The notes: a model not told the origin generated them from the sequence alone. A stretch of DNA of 64,000 nucleotides from Poecilobothrus nobilitatus (GCA_947095535.1 OX352772.1:122455067-122519066); one strand, 5' to 3'. Positions 21,236 to 34,292 are shown, numbered from the stretch's first letter. Translations and numbers: made by a program.

Positions 21236-22493
21236 TTAGTCAATTTCTATATTGGCATCAAATTTTGCAAACACAATGCCCGTTAAAGTTGAGTTTAATG
21301 GAGAACTCAATCTTGCTTCAATTTTAATAGTTCCCTGATTTAAAAGATTTTGACAAGAATCTGTTGTTGAGCCATATGCAGATAAATCGAAAGATAGTAT
21401 TGTGTAACATTTTGAAAACATTTTTTTTGTAATCAGATGTCCTCTATCAGAGTGATGTATGCCAGTTCCACTGAATAATGTTAAGTATGCTCGTGAATTA
21501 GTTATTGCTTGAAAAGTTTGTTTCTATAGAAGAATTAGCCACAGGCACTCCATTTATATATAATTGAAACAGTGAAAGATTTTGATGTTCGAAAAAGTGT
21601 GTATTTTTTGATCTTTTTCCATTAAAGTTTCATTCTTTACTATACAAAATACAAGAGCTCTAGGAATTTGTCCTATAAAAACATTGTCCAATGATATGTT
21701 TGAAGTATTAACTGGAATTGTAAAAGTTTTAATTTCGTTTCTTTTGTAGTGATACTTTTCGTTTGCTTTTTCTAGTACGGTGTTGTGTGCTAACAATATA
21801 TTAGGATTGATGGGAACATGCTTCATGGATCTTTAAATAGCTTTCACCTGCATAATTGAAAAACAGAAAAAAATTTTGTTTTTCTAATGTCAGAGCAATT
21901 CTCGTGTCAACATTATTTAAAAGTAGTGTGGGAGTATTAAAGAAATCTACATGTAGTTTTCCCATCAATTCCACCACTGCAGAGTTATTATATAATTTCT
22001 GTCTTATTTTAGAGCCATTATTACTAAAATCATTAACATTAGGTTTATCTAATTCTCAACCAGATGCTTCTAAATGTGTTTGACGGAATCGCTGTCGTAA
22101 TTTAGTAAAGTTGTTATGCCTTATAATGATATAATGAGACGGATGGTGTAATGTTTTTTCTATTTAATATGACATTGTATTGTTTGATCATGAATGTGAT
22201 AAATTATTTATAAAACTTGGTTGTGGAGTTGGTTTAAAATCAGCTCCGCTTCCTGTTTTGCCATTTGTGCTCCAACTTAATCCATCTTTTTTTAATATTT
22301 GAACTTTAAACTTTATATAGGTGCTGGATAAATCTTTATAAGGATCACCGTTTCCAAGTAATACAAAATCAGTGGTTGACGGTGATGCTTCTAATGAAGC
22401 TAAAGGGTTGAATGCTACCTCCTCTGAACGTAAAATGCGTGTTTGCACTGCTAAAGAAGCAAAAATATCTAATACAGATTTCATGCATTCCAT
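21236..22493 (-). pseudogene. Maverick major capsid protein (unit 3)
   Basis: As unit 1, plus a private one-base deletion (gatcatgaatgtg at about 22190) that ends the N-terminal frame earlier, at 22188. Confidence 0.75.
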
Positions 22494-22494
22494 T

Positions 22495-22874
22495 TTATGT
22501 GAAAATATCAAATTTTTTGGTTTGCTTTTTTCGTCGCTTCAACTTTGAATGCTGTTTTTTAGAAACTGATCGCCTTTTTATAGGTTTCCGTCTTCCACCA
22601 TACATTGAATGTAATCGATTAACCACTGATTTTCGTAAATTTGATATATACATAAATTTGAATTGATACCACTTTTGCCTTGATCAATTACTTTTTCTTG
22701 AATATGGGCACCTGATGCTATGTCATCAAGAATGTTTTTACCTGTGTTTACAGCTTCTTTTTTAAAAAGATGAACCAACTGGTTTACAATAGCAAAATAA
22801 ATGTCCAAAAATGTTACGTAGACCACGACCACTTTATATAGTTGGATAAAATTGTAATAAAGGTCCAATACCAT
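22495..22874 (-). pseudogene. Maverick small membrane/basic-tail protein (unit 3)
   Basis: As unit 1 with MVLDLYYN and NLCIYQIYEN variants. Confidence 0.6.
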
Positions 22875-22975
22875 TAATTTCTCCTTCTACTTAAGAAGAA
22901 TAATATCTCACGTAAGCTCGTTCCATGTTTGATAGAATATCTTATTTGAGTAGTAGTATTTATATTGTTTGGCAA

Positions 22976-23792
22976 TCAATGTTTTTTAAAGTGTGAAATA
23001 ATTTTTGTTGGATAGTAACTTGAAACAAAATTTATTGCATCACCGTATTTGTTACAAATTTTAATAGCTATAGTTTCAAAATTATTTTTCTCTATAGGTA
23101 TGTAATGAACATTTTGAAATTCAATATTTATAGGTATTCTACAATTATCTATATTGATAGCTCTCAATTCCCGTACTTTACTACTTCCAAAAGAGAATGA
23201 TTGAACTATATCTGAATAAATCATCACCATTCAATAAAAATAGTTCAGTTAATAATGTTTTTACATTATAACTATGATTAACTTTTATATAGAAACTATC
23301 TTCATCAAAAGTTTCCGATATTCGAATTAAATCGTTCCGGTTAGATTGTGACACTTTTTTAAATGTTACATCATCATAATTTTTTGTAGTGGAGATATAT
23401 GACAAAACTTCATTAAAAATTCTTTCAAAATCTGGTTTCAAGTAAATTCAGGATTAGGAGTTATATTTTTAATAAGTGTTGGTAAAAAATTAAACTTCCA
23501 ATCATCCAGATATAATTCCGAATCGTTATATGAATAATATGTGTAACCTATAGATTTGGTAGGTTTTTCAATATTTGCTACATAAACATTATAGCACATT
23601 TCTCTTTGTTAAATTCTTCTATTTGCAGGAAGTCGTTTTATAAATTTCTGAAAGACCAACTTTCCAATTCCTTTTTTTTAAATCGAATTGAATAGGTAAT
23701 TTATTCTCGAATGAAGCTAAAGTATTTTCCGGAAACAGTTTTAAATTATCATTGCTGAACAATGTTACATAGAATTCATCTTGACTATGCAT
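22976..23792 (-). pseudogene. Maverick penton-like protein (unit 3)
   Basis: Same fragments; QSFSFGSS for QSSAFGSS and EKNNFE for EKNTFE are private to this copy. Confidence 0.6.
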
Positions 23793-24021
23793 CGTTGTTA
23801 ACTTCTTCTAAAACACAAAATGTCACACTATTTATATGTTTTCCATGTTGGCACAGACAATGTTCTTTTTGGTGTTCTATGTAAGGATTCATTTTGTTTT
23901 CGCTTCTTTGAATCAGGAAAACGTGATAGTATAATTAGGTGAAATGTTAGCACTAGCTGATCTTAAATTAGATTTTTTAAGAGATGGAGGTGGAGCTGTA
24001 ACTGTTATTACATTACCTCCT

Positions 24022-24202
24022 TGTAAGTAATAAATGATAAAAGAATATAAGAATATATGGTAATTATCTTTTTTATGCAGTAATTCAGAGAAGACTGAGT
24101 AGAAAACTCAAACAATAAGATTATATATTATACATATAAGTAATATGAATGTAAATTGGTATTGCCAACAATTGATGATTGATCACTTCTTTAACTTCAA
24201 CA
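24022..24202 (-). mobile_element. Copia LTR (unit 3)
   Basis: 181 bp; TATA and initiator intact. Confidence 0.75.
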
Positions 24203-24220
24203 CACCCCCACAACATCAAA

Positions 24221-24995
24221 TTATATTGAAAAGTTTTTAACTGACATTTCATTTACACATTTTTCAAATTTTAAAGTTGGTAAAGGCTTCGTGAGAATAT
24301 CAGCTGACATCAATTCTATTTTCATATATTGTAGCTTAATTTTTTCATTTAATATGGCATTTCTAATTAAGTGATGCTTTATGTCGATGTGTTTGTTTCT
24401 ACTATTTATAGCGACGTTGTTGGCTATAGCATGAGCACTTATGTTGTGTTTAAAAATAATAACATGTTCATCTTTCACCAACCCCATTTCATAAATATAA
24501 TAGGGTTTTCAAGTAAATATCTTCCTTTGATGCTTCGACTAATGATATGTATTCCGCCTCTGCGCTAGACAAAGATACCGTTTTTGGTTTTTTCACTTCC
24601 CAACATACAGGTCCATCTGACAGTTTGAAGAAGTAACCAGTACACGATTTTTCGTCTAAGTTGGATCCCCAATCAGCATCAACGAAACCACAAATATCAT
24701 TTTTTTCTTTTCTAAAAGATAAACGAAAATATAATGTATATTTTAAGTACCTAAGAACTCTTTTTGTTGCAACCCAATGTGCTGAACCAAAATTATTGTT
24801 GTATCGACTAAGTAGGTTAACAGCATATGTGATATCTGGTCGTGTTGTGACTGCCAAACATAAGAGGGACCCAATGAGATTTTGATAATGAATACCATTC
24901 ATCTTATTTTTTTCTTCGTTTGTTCTAGGACACATTTCTTGTGATATTTTTTGATTTACATCCATTGGCGTTTTTACTGGGTTACAATTTTCCAT
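24221..24995 (-). pseudogene. pol: Copia pol 3' fragment (unit 3)
   Basis: Here the C-terminal RNase H segment (24487-24221, ending EKCVNEMSVKNFSI) is open because the two-base insertion of units 1-2 is absent. The expected Asp of the last RNase H motif is not seen (KHNISAHAIANN). Confidence 0.85.
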
Positions 24996-25869
24996 AGCTT
25001 TATTAGTTTTTGAGTTATATTGCGAATGGACGGACGGACGGACATCGTTAAATCAACTCAGGAGGTGATCCTGATTCAGAATATATACATGTCCATATCT
25101 AACTCGCTTCCTTTTGGTGGTTACAAACACCATACCAAAGTTAATATACCCTATACTTTAGGTTTAGGTTATAATTAATGGTTCTTTAAGAAGAAAGAAA
25201 AAGCAACAAATTTAAATATTAGTTTATAAGATAATGAATTTTAACTATTTATCACAAGCTCTCCTAAATATAAATTATAATTTAAATTAATTTTTTTACA
25301 CACAAAATAAATTACTGATAAATTTGCAAACCGGTTCACATTTGAGGTATGAAAAACATAATTAATACTCTTTCTAAAATTTTAAATATAAGAAAAATTA
25401 TTGAAGATTGATAACTTGATAAGGAACTTGTTTTTTGTTTTTATTTTAAACCGAAAAAATAAGAAGAAGCAAGTGTAACCTCGTAAATCGTAATTTAAAA
25501 AAAAAAATCTTTTTTTTCACAAATCGATTCAAAAATTATTAATACACATCTCTTCATTTTACAATGATATATTTTTATTATTTTTCCCTAAACTTGAAAG
25601 TAGTGATACCTCGTATATCGTAGAGCAATTAAAACAAGCAGTGAAAACTCGTATAATCATATTGTGTAAATTGTGTGTTTTCACTGTTTCAAAATTTAAA
25701 AAATGGGATTTCTGTTATTTATTTGCGAGTTGTCACAATATTGTTTTCTCAATATTAAAATTAAATTAACATGGTTAAATTCGTTAAATTATTGTGTTTT
25801 GAAATTAATAAATTAAAAATGAGTTGTGATGGTTGGTTTAAAGAAATTTTTGGCGAATAAGAAAGTGAA

Positions 25870-26244
25870 ATGTGTGAAATTATAGAAAATCCTATTGAAA
25901 TTATAAATTTGAATCTGTATGATAAACAAAAGGATAAACCAATCAGGTTTAGAGGAAGAGAGGAAGACAAATTAAGTACTTAATGAATTCCAATTTTTAT
26001 ATTTTTCCAATAATAAAAGTGTAATAAAATATTCCTAATAGGCGAAAGAGAAAACGTTGCTAGAAGTACAATGAATTTATCTCAGATTGTAGCGGATGAT
26101 TTACTTGATGATAGAAATGAAACAGATAAAAACTATGTATGTACAACTTCACCTGATTCATTCGATGATAATATGATAAAATGTATACCACTCCAAATAA
26201 TTCATTTCGCTTATGACTTTGTTTTGTCGTTGGAAAATTATTGA
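25870..26244 (+). CDS. Candidate two-exon small gene (unit 4)
   Basis: Exons 25870-25975 and 26042-26244, 66 bp possible intron; variants caatcaggttt and ggaagagagg leave the frame open. Confidence 0.35.
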
Positions 26245-26387
26245 TGCAGCAAAATTTTCAATATTAAATCCATTTTGAATTTTTATGGCTTATTTTTTAT
26301 ACAAAAAAAAATATAGCTTAATAAAAGCTCATGCGCTGGCTCACCTTTTTGTGTTTCAAATACTTCTGACTTTGTTGGTTGCTCCAT
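26179..26387 (-). pseudogene. Maverick small-ORF remnant (unit 4)
   Basis: Same truncated frame as unit 3. Confidence 0.45.
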
Positions 26388-26488
26388 TTTTTTCTTGTTT
26401 TAACTGATGAATTCTATTTTAGAATTTTGTATTTATAGTTTTTCTCCCACATTTTTAAAAAATGTTTCGAAATATTCTTTGTATTTTT

Positions 26489-26951
26489 TTATCGTTTTTT
26501 AATTGGGGATGATGTGTCTAATAAATTAAGAAAATATTTTATGCTTTTACGGAAACTTCGCATCCATAGATATACACAACAATAATATCCGCAAACAGAT
26601 GTTAAATTACTTTGTAAACGCTTATTGTTGAAAACAAAACATTTTGATTGATTTTGTAGAAATTTTATAATCTCATTGTGAAATGGCGCATTTCCAAATG
26701 AACCAAAATATTCTGCACACCCTTGAACTGGAACAAATATTGCTAGCCAATCTGTTCCTTTTTTAGCAGAAGTGTCGATATTTATTACTAAAATAGCAGA
26801 TTTTGAAATATTTTTTGGTATTTGATCAAGAGCAAAAACACCTTTAAATAGTTTACCTGTTGCAGTATTACATTTCAATACTATCGTTATCTGAAGTGTA
26901 TTCATTATTTTGTAAACGAGAAATATCAATTAGACGCTTTAAGTTTTCCAT
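26489..26951 (-). pseudogene. Maverick adenain-like protease (unit 4)
   Basis: Matches unit 1 (longer tail ending TSSPIKKR, NLTSVCGYYC) although its neighbours on both sides carry unit-3-type markers. Confidence 0.75.
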
Positions 26952-27263
26952 TTATTAACACTGTAAGGAATTTTTCAAGGAAATTTATTAAGTTGTGAAT
27001 TATTTTTTCGTTACCATATGCCCAAAAGAGTAATTCTCGATATCTGTTCTTTTTAAATCTCTGACAGGAAATTTATACTTTAATTCTTTTACAATCGTTT
27101 TACAGTTTTCTTTTATTCTATAGCCACAGCAAGGTTTTTTACAAATATTTTATTGGTGTCGTCCGTGCAGAATGGCAAGTCTACTAGAACACAACTCGTT
27201 GTATAATGATGGGGAAACGAAATACTAATCATCTTTTTATATATTTAAGTAAACATTACGATT

Positions 27264-28507
27264 TTAGTCAATTTCTATATTGGCATCAAATTTTGCAAAC
27301 ACAATGCCTGTTAAAGTTGAGTTTAATGGAGAACTCAATCTTGCTTCAATTTTAATAGTTCCCTGATTTAAAAGATTTTGACAAGAATCTGTTGTTGAGC
27401 CATATGCAGATAAATCGAAAGATAGTATTGTGTAACATTTTGAAAACATTTTTTTTGTAATCAGATGTCCTCTATCAGAGTGATTTATGCCAGTTCCACT
27501 GAATAATGTTAAGTATGCTCGTGAATTAGTTATTGCTTGAAAAGTTTGTTTCTATAGAAGAATTAGCCACAGGCACTCCATTTATATATAATTGAAACAG
27601 TGAAAGATTTTGATGTTCGAAAAAGTGTGTATTTTTTGATCTTTTTCCATTAAAGTTTCATTCTTTACTATACAAAATACAAGAGCTCTAGGAATTTGTC
27701 CTATAAAAACATTGTCCAATGATATGTTTGAAGTATTAACTGGAATTGTAAAAGTTTTAATTTCGTTTCTTTTGTAGTGATACTTTTCGTTTGCTTTTTC
27801 TAGTACGGTGTTGTGTGCTAACAATATATTAGGATTGATGGGAACATGCTTCATGAATCTTTAAATAGCTTTCACCTGCATAATTGAAAAACAGAAAAAA
27901 ATTTTGTTTTTCTAATGTCAGAGCAATTCTCGTGTCAACATTATTTAAAAGTAGTGTGGGAGTATTAAAGAAATCTACATGTAGTTTTCCCATCAATTCC
28001 ACCACTGCAGAGTTATTATATAATTTCTGTCTTATTTTAGAGCCATTATTACTAAAATCATTAACATTAGGTTTATCTAATTCTCAACCAGATGCTTCTA
28101 AATGTGTTTGACGGAATCGCTGTCATAATTTAGTAAAGTTGTTATGCCTTATAATGATATAATGAGACGGATGGTGTAATGTTTTTATTGTATTGTTTGA
28201 TCATGGAATGTGATAAATTATTTATAAAACTTGGTTGTGGAGTTGGTTTAAAATCAGCTCCGCTTCCTGTTTTGCCATTTGTGCTCCAACTTAATCCATC
28301 TTTTTTTAATATTTGAACTTTAAACTTTATATAGGAGCTGGATAAATCTTTATAAGGATCACCGTTTCCAAGTAATACAAAATCAGTGGTTGACGGTGAT
28401 GCTTCTAATGAAGCTAAAGGGTTGATTGCTACCTCCTCTGAACGTAAAATGCGTGTTTGCACTGCTAAAGAAGCAAAAATATCTAATACAGATTTCATGC
28501 ATTCCAT
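27264..28507 (-). pseudogene. Maverick major capsid protein (unit 4)
   Basis: As unit 1 with a private 15-base deletion (IKQYNKNIT, about 28184) and an Ile for Phe (EEVAINPLA). Confidence 0.75.
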
Positions 28508-28508
28508 T

Positions 28509-28888
28509 TTATGTGAAAATATCAAATTTTTTGGCTTGCTTTTTTCGTCGCTTCAACTTTGAATGCTGTTTTTTAGAAACTGATCGCCTTTTTATAGGTT
28601 TCCGTCTTCCACCATACATTGAATGTAATCGATTAACCACTGATTTTCGTAAATTTGATATATACACAAATTTGAATTGATACCACTTTTGCCTTGATCA
28701 ATTACTTTTTCTTGAATATGGGCACCTGATGCTATGTCATCAAGAATGTTTTTACCTGTGTTTACAGCTTCTTTTTTAAAAAGATGAACCAACTGGTTTA
28801 CAATAGCAAAATAAATGTCCAAAAATGTTACGTAGACCACGACCACTTTATATAGTTGGATAAAATTGTAATAAAGGTCCAATATCAT
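28509..28888 (-). pseudogene. Maverick small membrane/basic-tail protein (unit 4)
   Basis: As unit 3 but with MILDLYYN at the start. Confidence 0.6.
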
Positions 28889-28989
28889 TAATTTCTCCTT
28901 CTACTTAAGAAGAATAATATCTCACGTAAGCTCGTTCCATGTTTGATAGAATATCTTATTTGAGTAGTAGTATTTATATTGTTTGGCAA

Positions 28990-29807
28990 TCAATGTTTTT
29001 TAAAGTGTGAAATAATTTTTGTTGGATAGTAACTTGAAACAAAATTTATTGCATCACCGTATTTGTTACAAATTTTAATAGCTATAGTTTCAAAAGTGTT
29101 TTTCTCTATAGGTATGTAATGAACATTTTGAAATTCAATATTTATAGGTATTCTACAATTATCTATGTTGATAGCTCTCAATTCCCGTACTTTACTACTT
29201 CCAAAAGCAGATGATTGAACTATATCTGAATAAATCATCACCATTCAATAAAAATAGTTCAGTTAATAATGTTTTCACATTATAACTATGATTAACTTTT
29301 ATATAGAAACTATCTTCATCAAAAGTTTCCGATATTCGAATTAAATCGTTCCGGTTAGATTGTGACACTTTTTTAAATGTTACATCATCATAATTTTTTG
29401 TAGTGGAGATATATGACAAAACTTCATTAAAAATTCTTTCAAAATCTGGTTTCAAGTAAATTCAGGATTAGGAGTTATATTTTTAATAAGTGTTGGTAAA
29501 AAATTAAACTTCCAATCATCCAGATATAATTCCGAATCGTTATATGAATAATATGTGTAACCTATAGATTTGGTAGGTTTTTCAATATTTGCTACATAAA
29601 CATTATAGCACATTTCTCTTTGTTAAATTCTTCTATTTGCAGGAAATCGTTTTATAAATTTCTGAAAGACCAACTTTCCAATTCCTTTTTTTTTAAATCG
29701 AATTGAATAGGTAATTTATTCTCGAATGAAGCTAAAGTATTTTCCGAAAACAGTTTTAAATTATCATTGCTGAACAATGTTACATAGAATTCATCTTGAC
29801 TATGCAT
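28990..29807 (-). pseudogene. Maverick penton-like protein (unit 4)
   Basis: Same fragments; one extra T in the run near 29690. Confidence 0.6.
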
Positions 29808-30036
29808 CGTTGTTAACTTCTTCTAAAACACAAAATGTCACACTATTTATATGTTTTCCATGTTGGCACAGACAATGTTCTTTTTGGTGTTCTATGTAAG
29901 GATTCATTTTGTTTTCGCTTCTTTGAATCAGGAAAACGTGATAGTATAATTAGGTGAAATGTTAGCACTAGCTGATCTTAAATTAGATTTTTTAAGAGAT
30001 GGAGGTGGAGCTGTAACTGTTCTTACATTACCTCCT

Positions 30037-30217
30037 TGTAAGTAATAAATGATAAAAGAATATAAGAATATATGGTAATTATCTTTTTTATACAGTAATT
30101 CAGAGAAGACTGAGTAGAAAACTCAAACAATAAGATTATATATTATACATATAAGTAATATGAATGTAAATTGGTATTGCCAACAATTGATGATTGATCA
30201 CTTCTTTAACTTCAACA
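30037..30217 (-). mobile_element. Copia LTR (unit 4)
   Basis: 181 bp; TATA and initiator intact. Confidence 0.75.
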
Positions 30218-30235
30218 CACCCCCACAACATCAAA

Positions 30236-31886
30236 TTATATTGAAAAGTTTTTAACTGACATTTCATTTACAGATTTTTCAAATTTTAAAGTTGGTAAAG
30301 GCTTCGTGAGAATATCAGCTGACATCAATTCTATTTTCATATATTGTAGCTTAATTTTTTCATTTAATATGGCATTTCTAATTAAGTGATGCTTTATGTC
30401 GATGTGTTTGTTTCTACTATTTATAGCGACGTTGTTGGCTATAGCATGAGCACTTATGTTGTGTTTAAAAATAATAACATGTTCATCTTTCATCAACCCC
30501 TTTTCATAAATATAATAGGGTTTTCAAGTAAATATCTTCCTTTGATGCTTCGACTAATGATATGTATTCCACCTCTGCGCTAGACAAAGATACCGTTTTT
30601 GGTTTTTTCACTTCCCAACATACAGGTCCATCTGACAGTTTGAAGAAGTAACCAGTACACGATTTTTCGTCTAAGTTGGATCCCCAATCAGCATCAACGA
30701 AACCACAAATATCATTTTTTTCTTTTCTAAAAGATAAACGAAAATATAATGTATATTTTAAGTACCTAAGAACTCTTTTTGTTGCAACCCAATGTGCTGA
30801 ACCAAAATTATTGTTGTATCGACTAAGTAGGTTAACAGCATATGTGATATCTGGTCGTGTTGTGACTGCCAAACATAAGAGGGACCCAATGAGATTTTGA
30901 TAATGAATACCATTCATCTTATTTTTTTCTTCGTTTGTTCTAGGACACATTTCTTTTGATATTTTTTGATTTACATCCTTTGGCGTTTTTACTGGGTTAC
31001 AATTTTCCATATTAAAGTTTTTCAAAATTTTTTCTATATATTTTTTTTTGTGTATAAGTAATACTTCTGTTTTCATTATTTTTGTTAAATTCAATTCCCA
31101 AGAAAAATTTTAGTTCTCCCAAATCTTTTATTTCAAAATTTTCTTCCAGTTTTTCTTTAAACCATTGTATGTTTTCTTGATTACTAGATGCAATTATAAT
31201 GTCTGAGAGTGCTATTAAAATTATAATTCATCTTTGCCTAGTAATTGATGCATACGTTTTGTTAAAATCAATTCCAGGTCTGTGGGCACAACCTTTAGCC
31301 ACTAGCCTTGCCTTTCTTTTAATCAAATCCCCTTCTGAGTTATATTTATTAGTAAACACCCAACGACAACCTAATATTTTTGTGTTTTTTGGTTCATCAA
31401 CCAAAATCCAAGTTTCATTTTGTTTATGAGCATTTAATTAATTTTCAATAGCATGTTCAATAGCATTTTTTTTTGTATGGACTGCTGTAAATATCATATA
31501 TATTATATTAGGTATTTCAGCAATTAATAATTCCTCTGATTTAGTTGACGTATCATAACCTTCTGAAAAACCACACTCATCTAACTGGTTAATATTTTCT
31601 TCCGTTCGCATCAATCGAGGTCTCCCTTTTTTCCGTTTAAGTTCTATTTCATTATTTATTTGGATATTATCAGAAAATACTTCTTCACATGACATTTTCC
31701 TATATTCTCTTTGATTTTCATTTAAAACTGATTAATAATTATGTTCAATTTTTTCAAGATCACTACCGGATTTATAAATTATATTTTTATAATTACTTTC
31801 CAAATTATTAATTTTAAAAAAATTTTGTATTGGTTCAAAAATTTCTAAAGTATTTTTATCTGGTTCAGTAATTTCTACTATTTTAT
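30236..31886 (-). pseudogene. pol: Copia pol, extended, RT catalytic core deleted (unit 4)
   Basis: In coding order: linker MSCEEVFSDNIQINN...KRKKGRPRLMRTEE (31695-31438), RT start ILGCRWVFTNKYNSEGD and KARLVAKG, IDFNKTY.., then directly IIIASSNQENIQWFKEKLEE, KFFLGIEF, the thumb and RNase H. The expected palm with the YVDD box is missing. The AEAEY motif of other copies reads AEVEY here. The frame is broken by several stops. Confidence 0.8.
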
Positions 31887-32261
31887 AGAAAAATAAATTA
31901 CTGATAAATTTGCAAATCGGTTCACATTTGAGGTATGAAAAACATAATTAATATTCTTTCTAAAATTTTAAATATAAGAAAAACTAGCAGAGTACCCGGC
32001 GTTGCCCGGAGTATTTTATTGGCTTTATGAAATAAAAATTATTAACTTTTGTTTCTGCGTTAATATAATTTAATTAATATAGTTAACTTATTACTATGCA
32101 TTTACAGATGCTGGTAGTTTATATTCTATTTTTTATTAGATTTAGTTAAATTGAATAAACAGAGCCAAGAATTAGAGACAATTCTTCTATAAAAAATTTT
32201 TAAGGGAATCAATAATCTATTGAGTACACAATTATGGTGAAGTGAATTTCCACAATATATT

Positions 32262-32640
32262 CTTTAATTCCGAGACATAAAATCGCATTTCAATTATGAC
32301 AATATTGTAGTAAATTTTTTTTCGTAACTAATGTCACTTCATGTTTTTGTGAATTATCCTTTTAAGCACATTTTGAAAAATTTGCTATTAGGTTCGCTCT
32401 GTCCCTCCGTCTGTTTACAAAACTTATATATTCGTTAATATTCGTTATTACTGAAACATAAAATCGTATTTAAATTATAAAATACCATAATGTAATCAAT
32501 TCTTTTTTTGTAAGTAATGTCACTTCATGTTTTGGTGAATTATCCTTTTAAGCACATTTTGAAAAATTTATTATTAAGTTCGCTCTGTCCCTCCGTCTGT
32601 TAAAACTTATATACTGTTTAATAAAGAGCAATGAAATATT
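32262..32640. repeat. 187 bp tandem duplication inside the Helitron
   Basis: gacataaaatcgcatttcaa at about 32274 and gaaacataaaatcgtattta at about 32458 begin two copies that continue through aatgtcacttcatgttt, aagcacattttgaaaaatt and ctgtccctccgtctgtt. Part of it belongs to the family also found at 2.9 and 45.6 kb. Confidence 0.7.
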
Positions 32641-33245
32641 AACTATGCATAGGTCTCTTAAAAGAGTAATGTTGTAGAACAACTTTTTTATGTACCCTCA
32701 CCGTTGGAGATCCTACAGCAGCGACAGCTCTTCAAATTTTGAAAAAACTTCTTTTTAAATGCGTACATTTCAGGTTCTGTTTAACATATTTTTAATATAA
32801 AAAATACGTGATTGTTTTTTACCTTTATAAATCAACCAGAATTTTTTTACGTTTAGTTTTTCTAATTATATTTCAAAATTGATTGGCTAAAAATATGTGT
32901 AAAAGTTGTATATGGATAAGAATGTAAGGTTTTCTGTTCTTTAAGTATGTATGTACCTACTTATTTTTGATTAAATGATGTACAGAAATGTGAATATGTT
33001 TTCTAATTTAATTGATTAAGTTTATAGTATTTTTAAATATACGGATATTATACGTACTATATGTACATATTTCAATGATATTTTATGGGAAACATGTTAT
33101 ACACATGCATCTTATATAGGCAGACCACATGTAAAGACCACATGTAAGTAATGCATTTCTGAATGATGACATGATGATTGTCTAATGTAGGAGATGGTTT
33201 CTGTTTTTTAACAATGACCGAAAATGTTATGTTGTTAAGACTTAA

Positions 33246-33317
33246 ACACAGTATTCTTAAGTTACTTAAGTTACTTAAACACAGTATTCTTAAGTTACTT
33301 AAGTTACTTAATATTAG
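33246..33317. repeat. 36 bp tandem duplication
   Basis: acacagtattcttaagttac followed by ttaagttacttaa occurs twice in direct succession. Confidence 0.75.
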
Positions 33318-33439
33318 AAATTTGCATTGAAAGGTTTTTATGGAATATTAGAAACAGTATAGATAAAAGTAAAAGGTGTTGAAAATATCTTTTTAATAAT
33401 AATAACAATACACAAAATTAGGTAAAATATTATTAATAA

Positions 33440-34200
33440 GTGCTCGTGCGGAAATGGGTTAACAAACATTAACAAACATTTTGTCACAGGCTTAATTTAG
33501 AACCATAAATTCATCCTGCCAAATTAGACAGAAATTAGAAACAAAAATTTTTTTTGACAGTGTATCGTGTCGAAATGTGTTAATGTATCACAACAAAATG
33601 TATTGAATGAGTTTGCCTGCCAAAGTGCAATACTTGTGCAAATTTTCAATTGGCCAAATCGTTTAAGCACAACAACAAAAAATGAGAATTTCATAGCCTG
33701 AAGCCTGATGGGTTAATGTATCGTAATCAAAACAACTCAGAAAACTTTTGCGACAACAAGTGCGACAACGTTCAAGTGCGACAACAAAGAAATTAAAAAT
33801 TTTTATTGAGCCCTGGTGCCGAAACGGGTTAATGGAGCATAACCAAATCATCTCAGTGAGCTCCTGTGGTAAAGAGCTACATTTTTGTAAATATTCAATT
33901 CAATTGGCAAAACCGTTTAAGAGCGACAACAAAGAAATTGAAAAACTTCATTGAGTCCTGGTGCCGAAACGGGTTAATGGATCGTAACCAAATCAAATCG
34001 GAAACAAATTTTTTTTTGGAAGCCCGCCGGGTCGAATCCGGGTAACATATGGTATCCAAATTTCTGCGGCACCCGTCGAAAGCTAAGAAGAACATTTGTA
34101 CAAATTTTCAACTCAATCGATCGAACCGTTTAGGCAGGACAACGAAAAAGCGAAAAAGCTTTAAATGGCTCTCGGGCCGCAATGGATTAATGAACCAAAA
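33440..34200 (-). repeat. Six diverged modules at the 5' side of the Helitron
   Basis: A gccgaaacgggttaatg-like word recurs near 33449, 33570, 33705, 33818, 33963 and 34178 with 113-215 bp spacing, usually followed by gtaaccaaatca and preceded by gcgacaacaaagaaatt. These create minus-strand frames (SINPFRHQ...FFVVAL) that are not genes. Confidence 0.65.
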
Positions 34201-34292
34201 CACCATATAGCCTATTACACTTTCCGGGGTCGTAGAAATGTTCCTGCAAAATTTGGCTGAAATCGGATTGGTGGTTTTTACGTGAAAAGGGC

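Larger units (their letters stand above)
18971..24996. repeat. Array unit 3
   Basis: 6026 bp. It shares acaatgat, atgtgtgaaatt and cttatttgag with unit 4, but the protease end with unit 2. Confidence 0.85.
6907..31011 (-). repeat. Four-copy tandem array of a Maverick-Copia composite unit
   Basis: Four head-to-tail units of 6033, 6031, 6026 and about 6015 bp, nearly identical by eye. Each unit, left to right, holds about 180 bp of the dispersed element end, a plus-strand short frame, the minus-strand Maverick protease/capsid block, one Copia LTR and the Copia pol 3' region. Each internal junction joins Copia pol (...ttttccata) to dispersed-element sequence (gctttattag). The two parental sequences share only ata at that point, as in a microhomology-mediated tandem duplication. 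Collapse or over-expansion in assembly cannot be excluded from sequence alone. Confidence 0.9.
24997..31886. repeat. Array unit 4, extending into longer Copia sequence
   Basis: The last 6.0 kb unit; instead of joining another copy at ttttccata it runs on into Copia pol up to 31886, showing the original Copia context of the junction. Confidence 0.85.

Noticed and set aside
6907..31011. Tandem array read as a CRISPR or plasmid/phage structure
   Set aside because: Units are 6 kb, eukaryotic retroelement and Maverick sequence with no spacers; no prokaryotic genes in the window.
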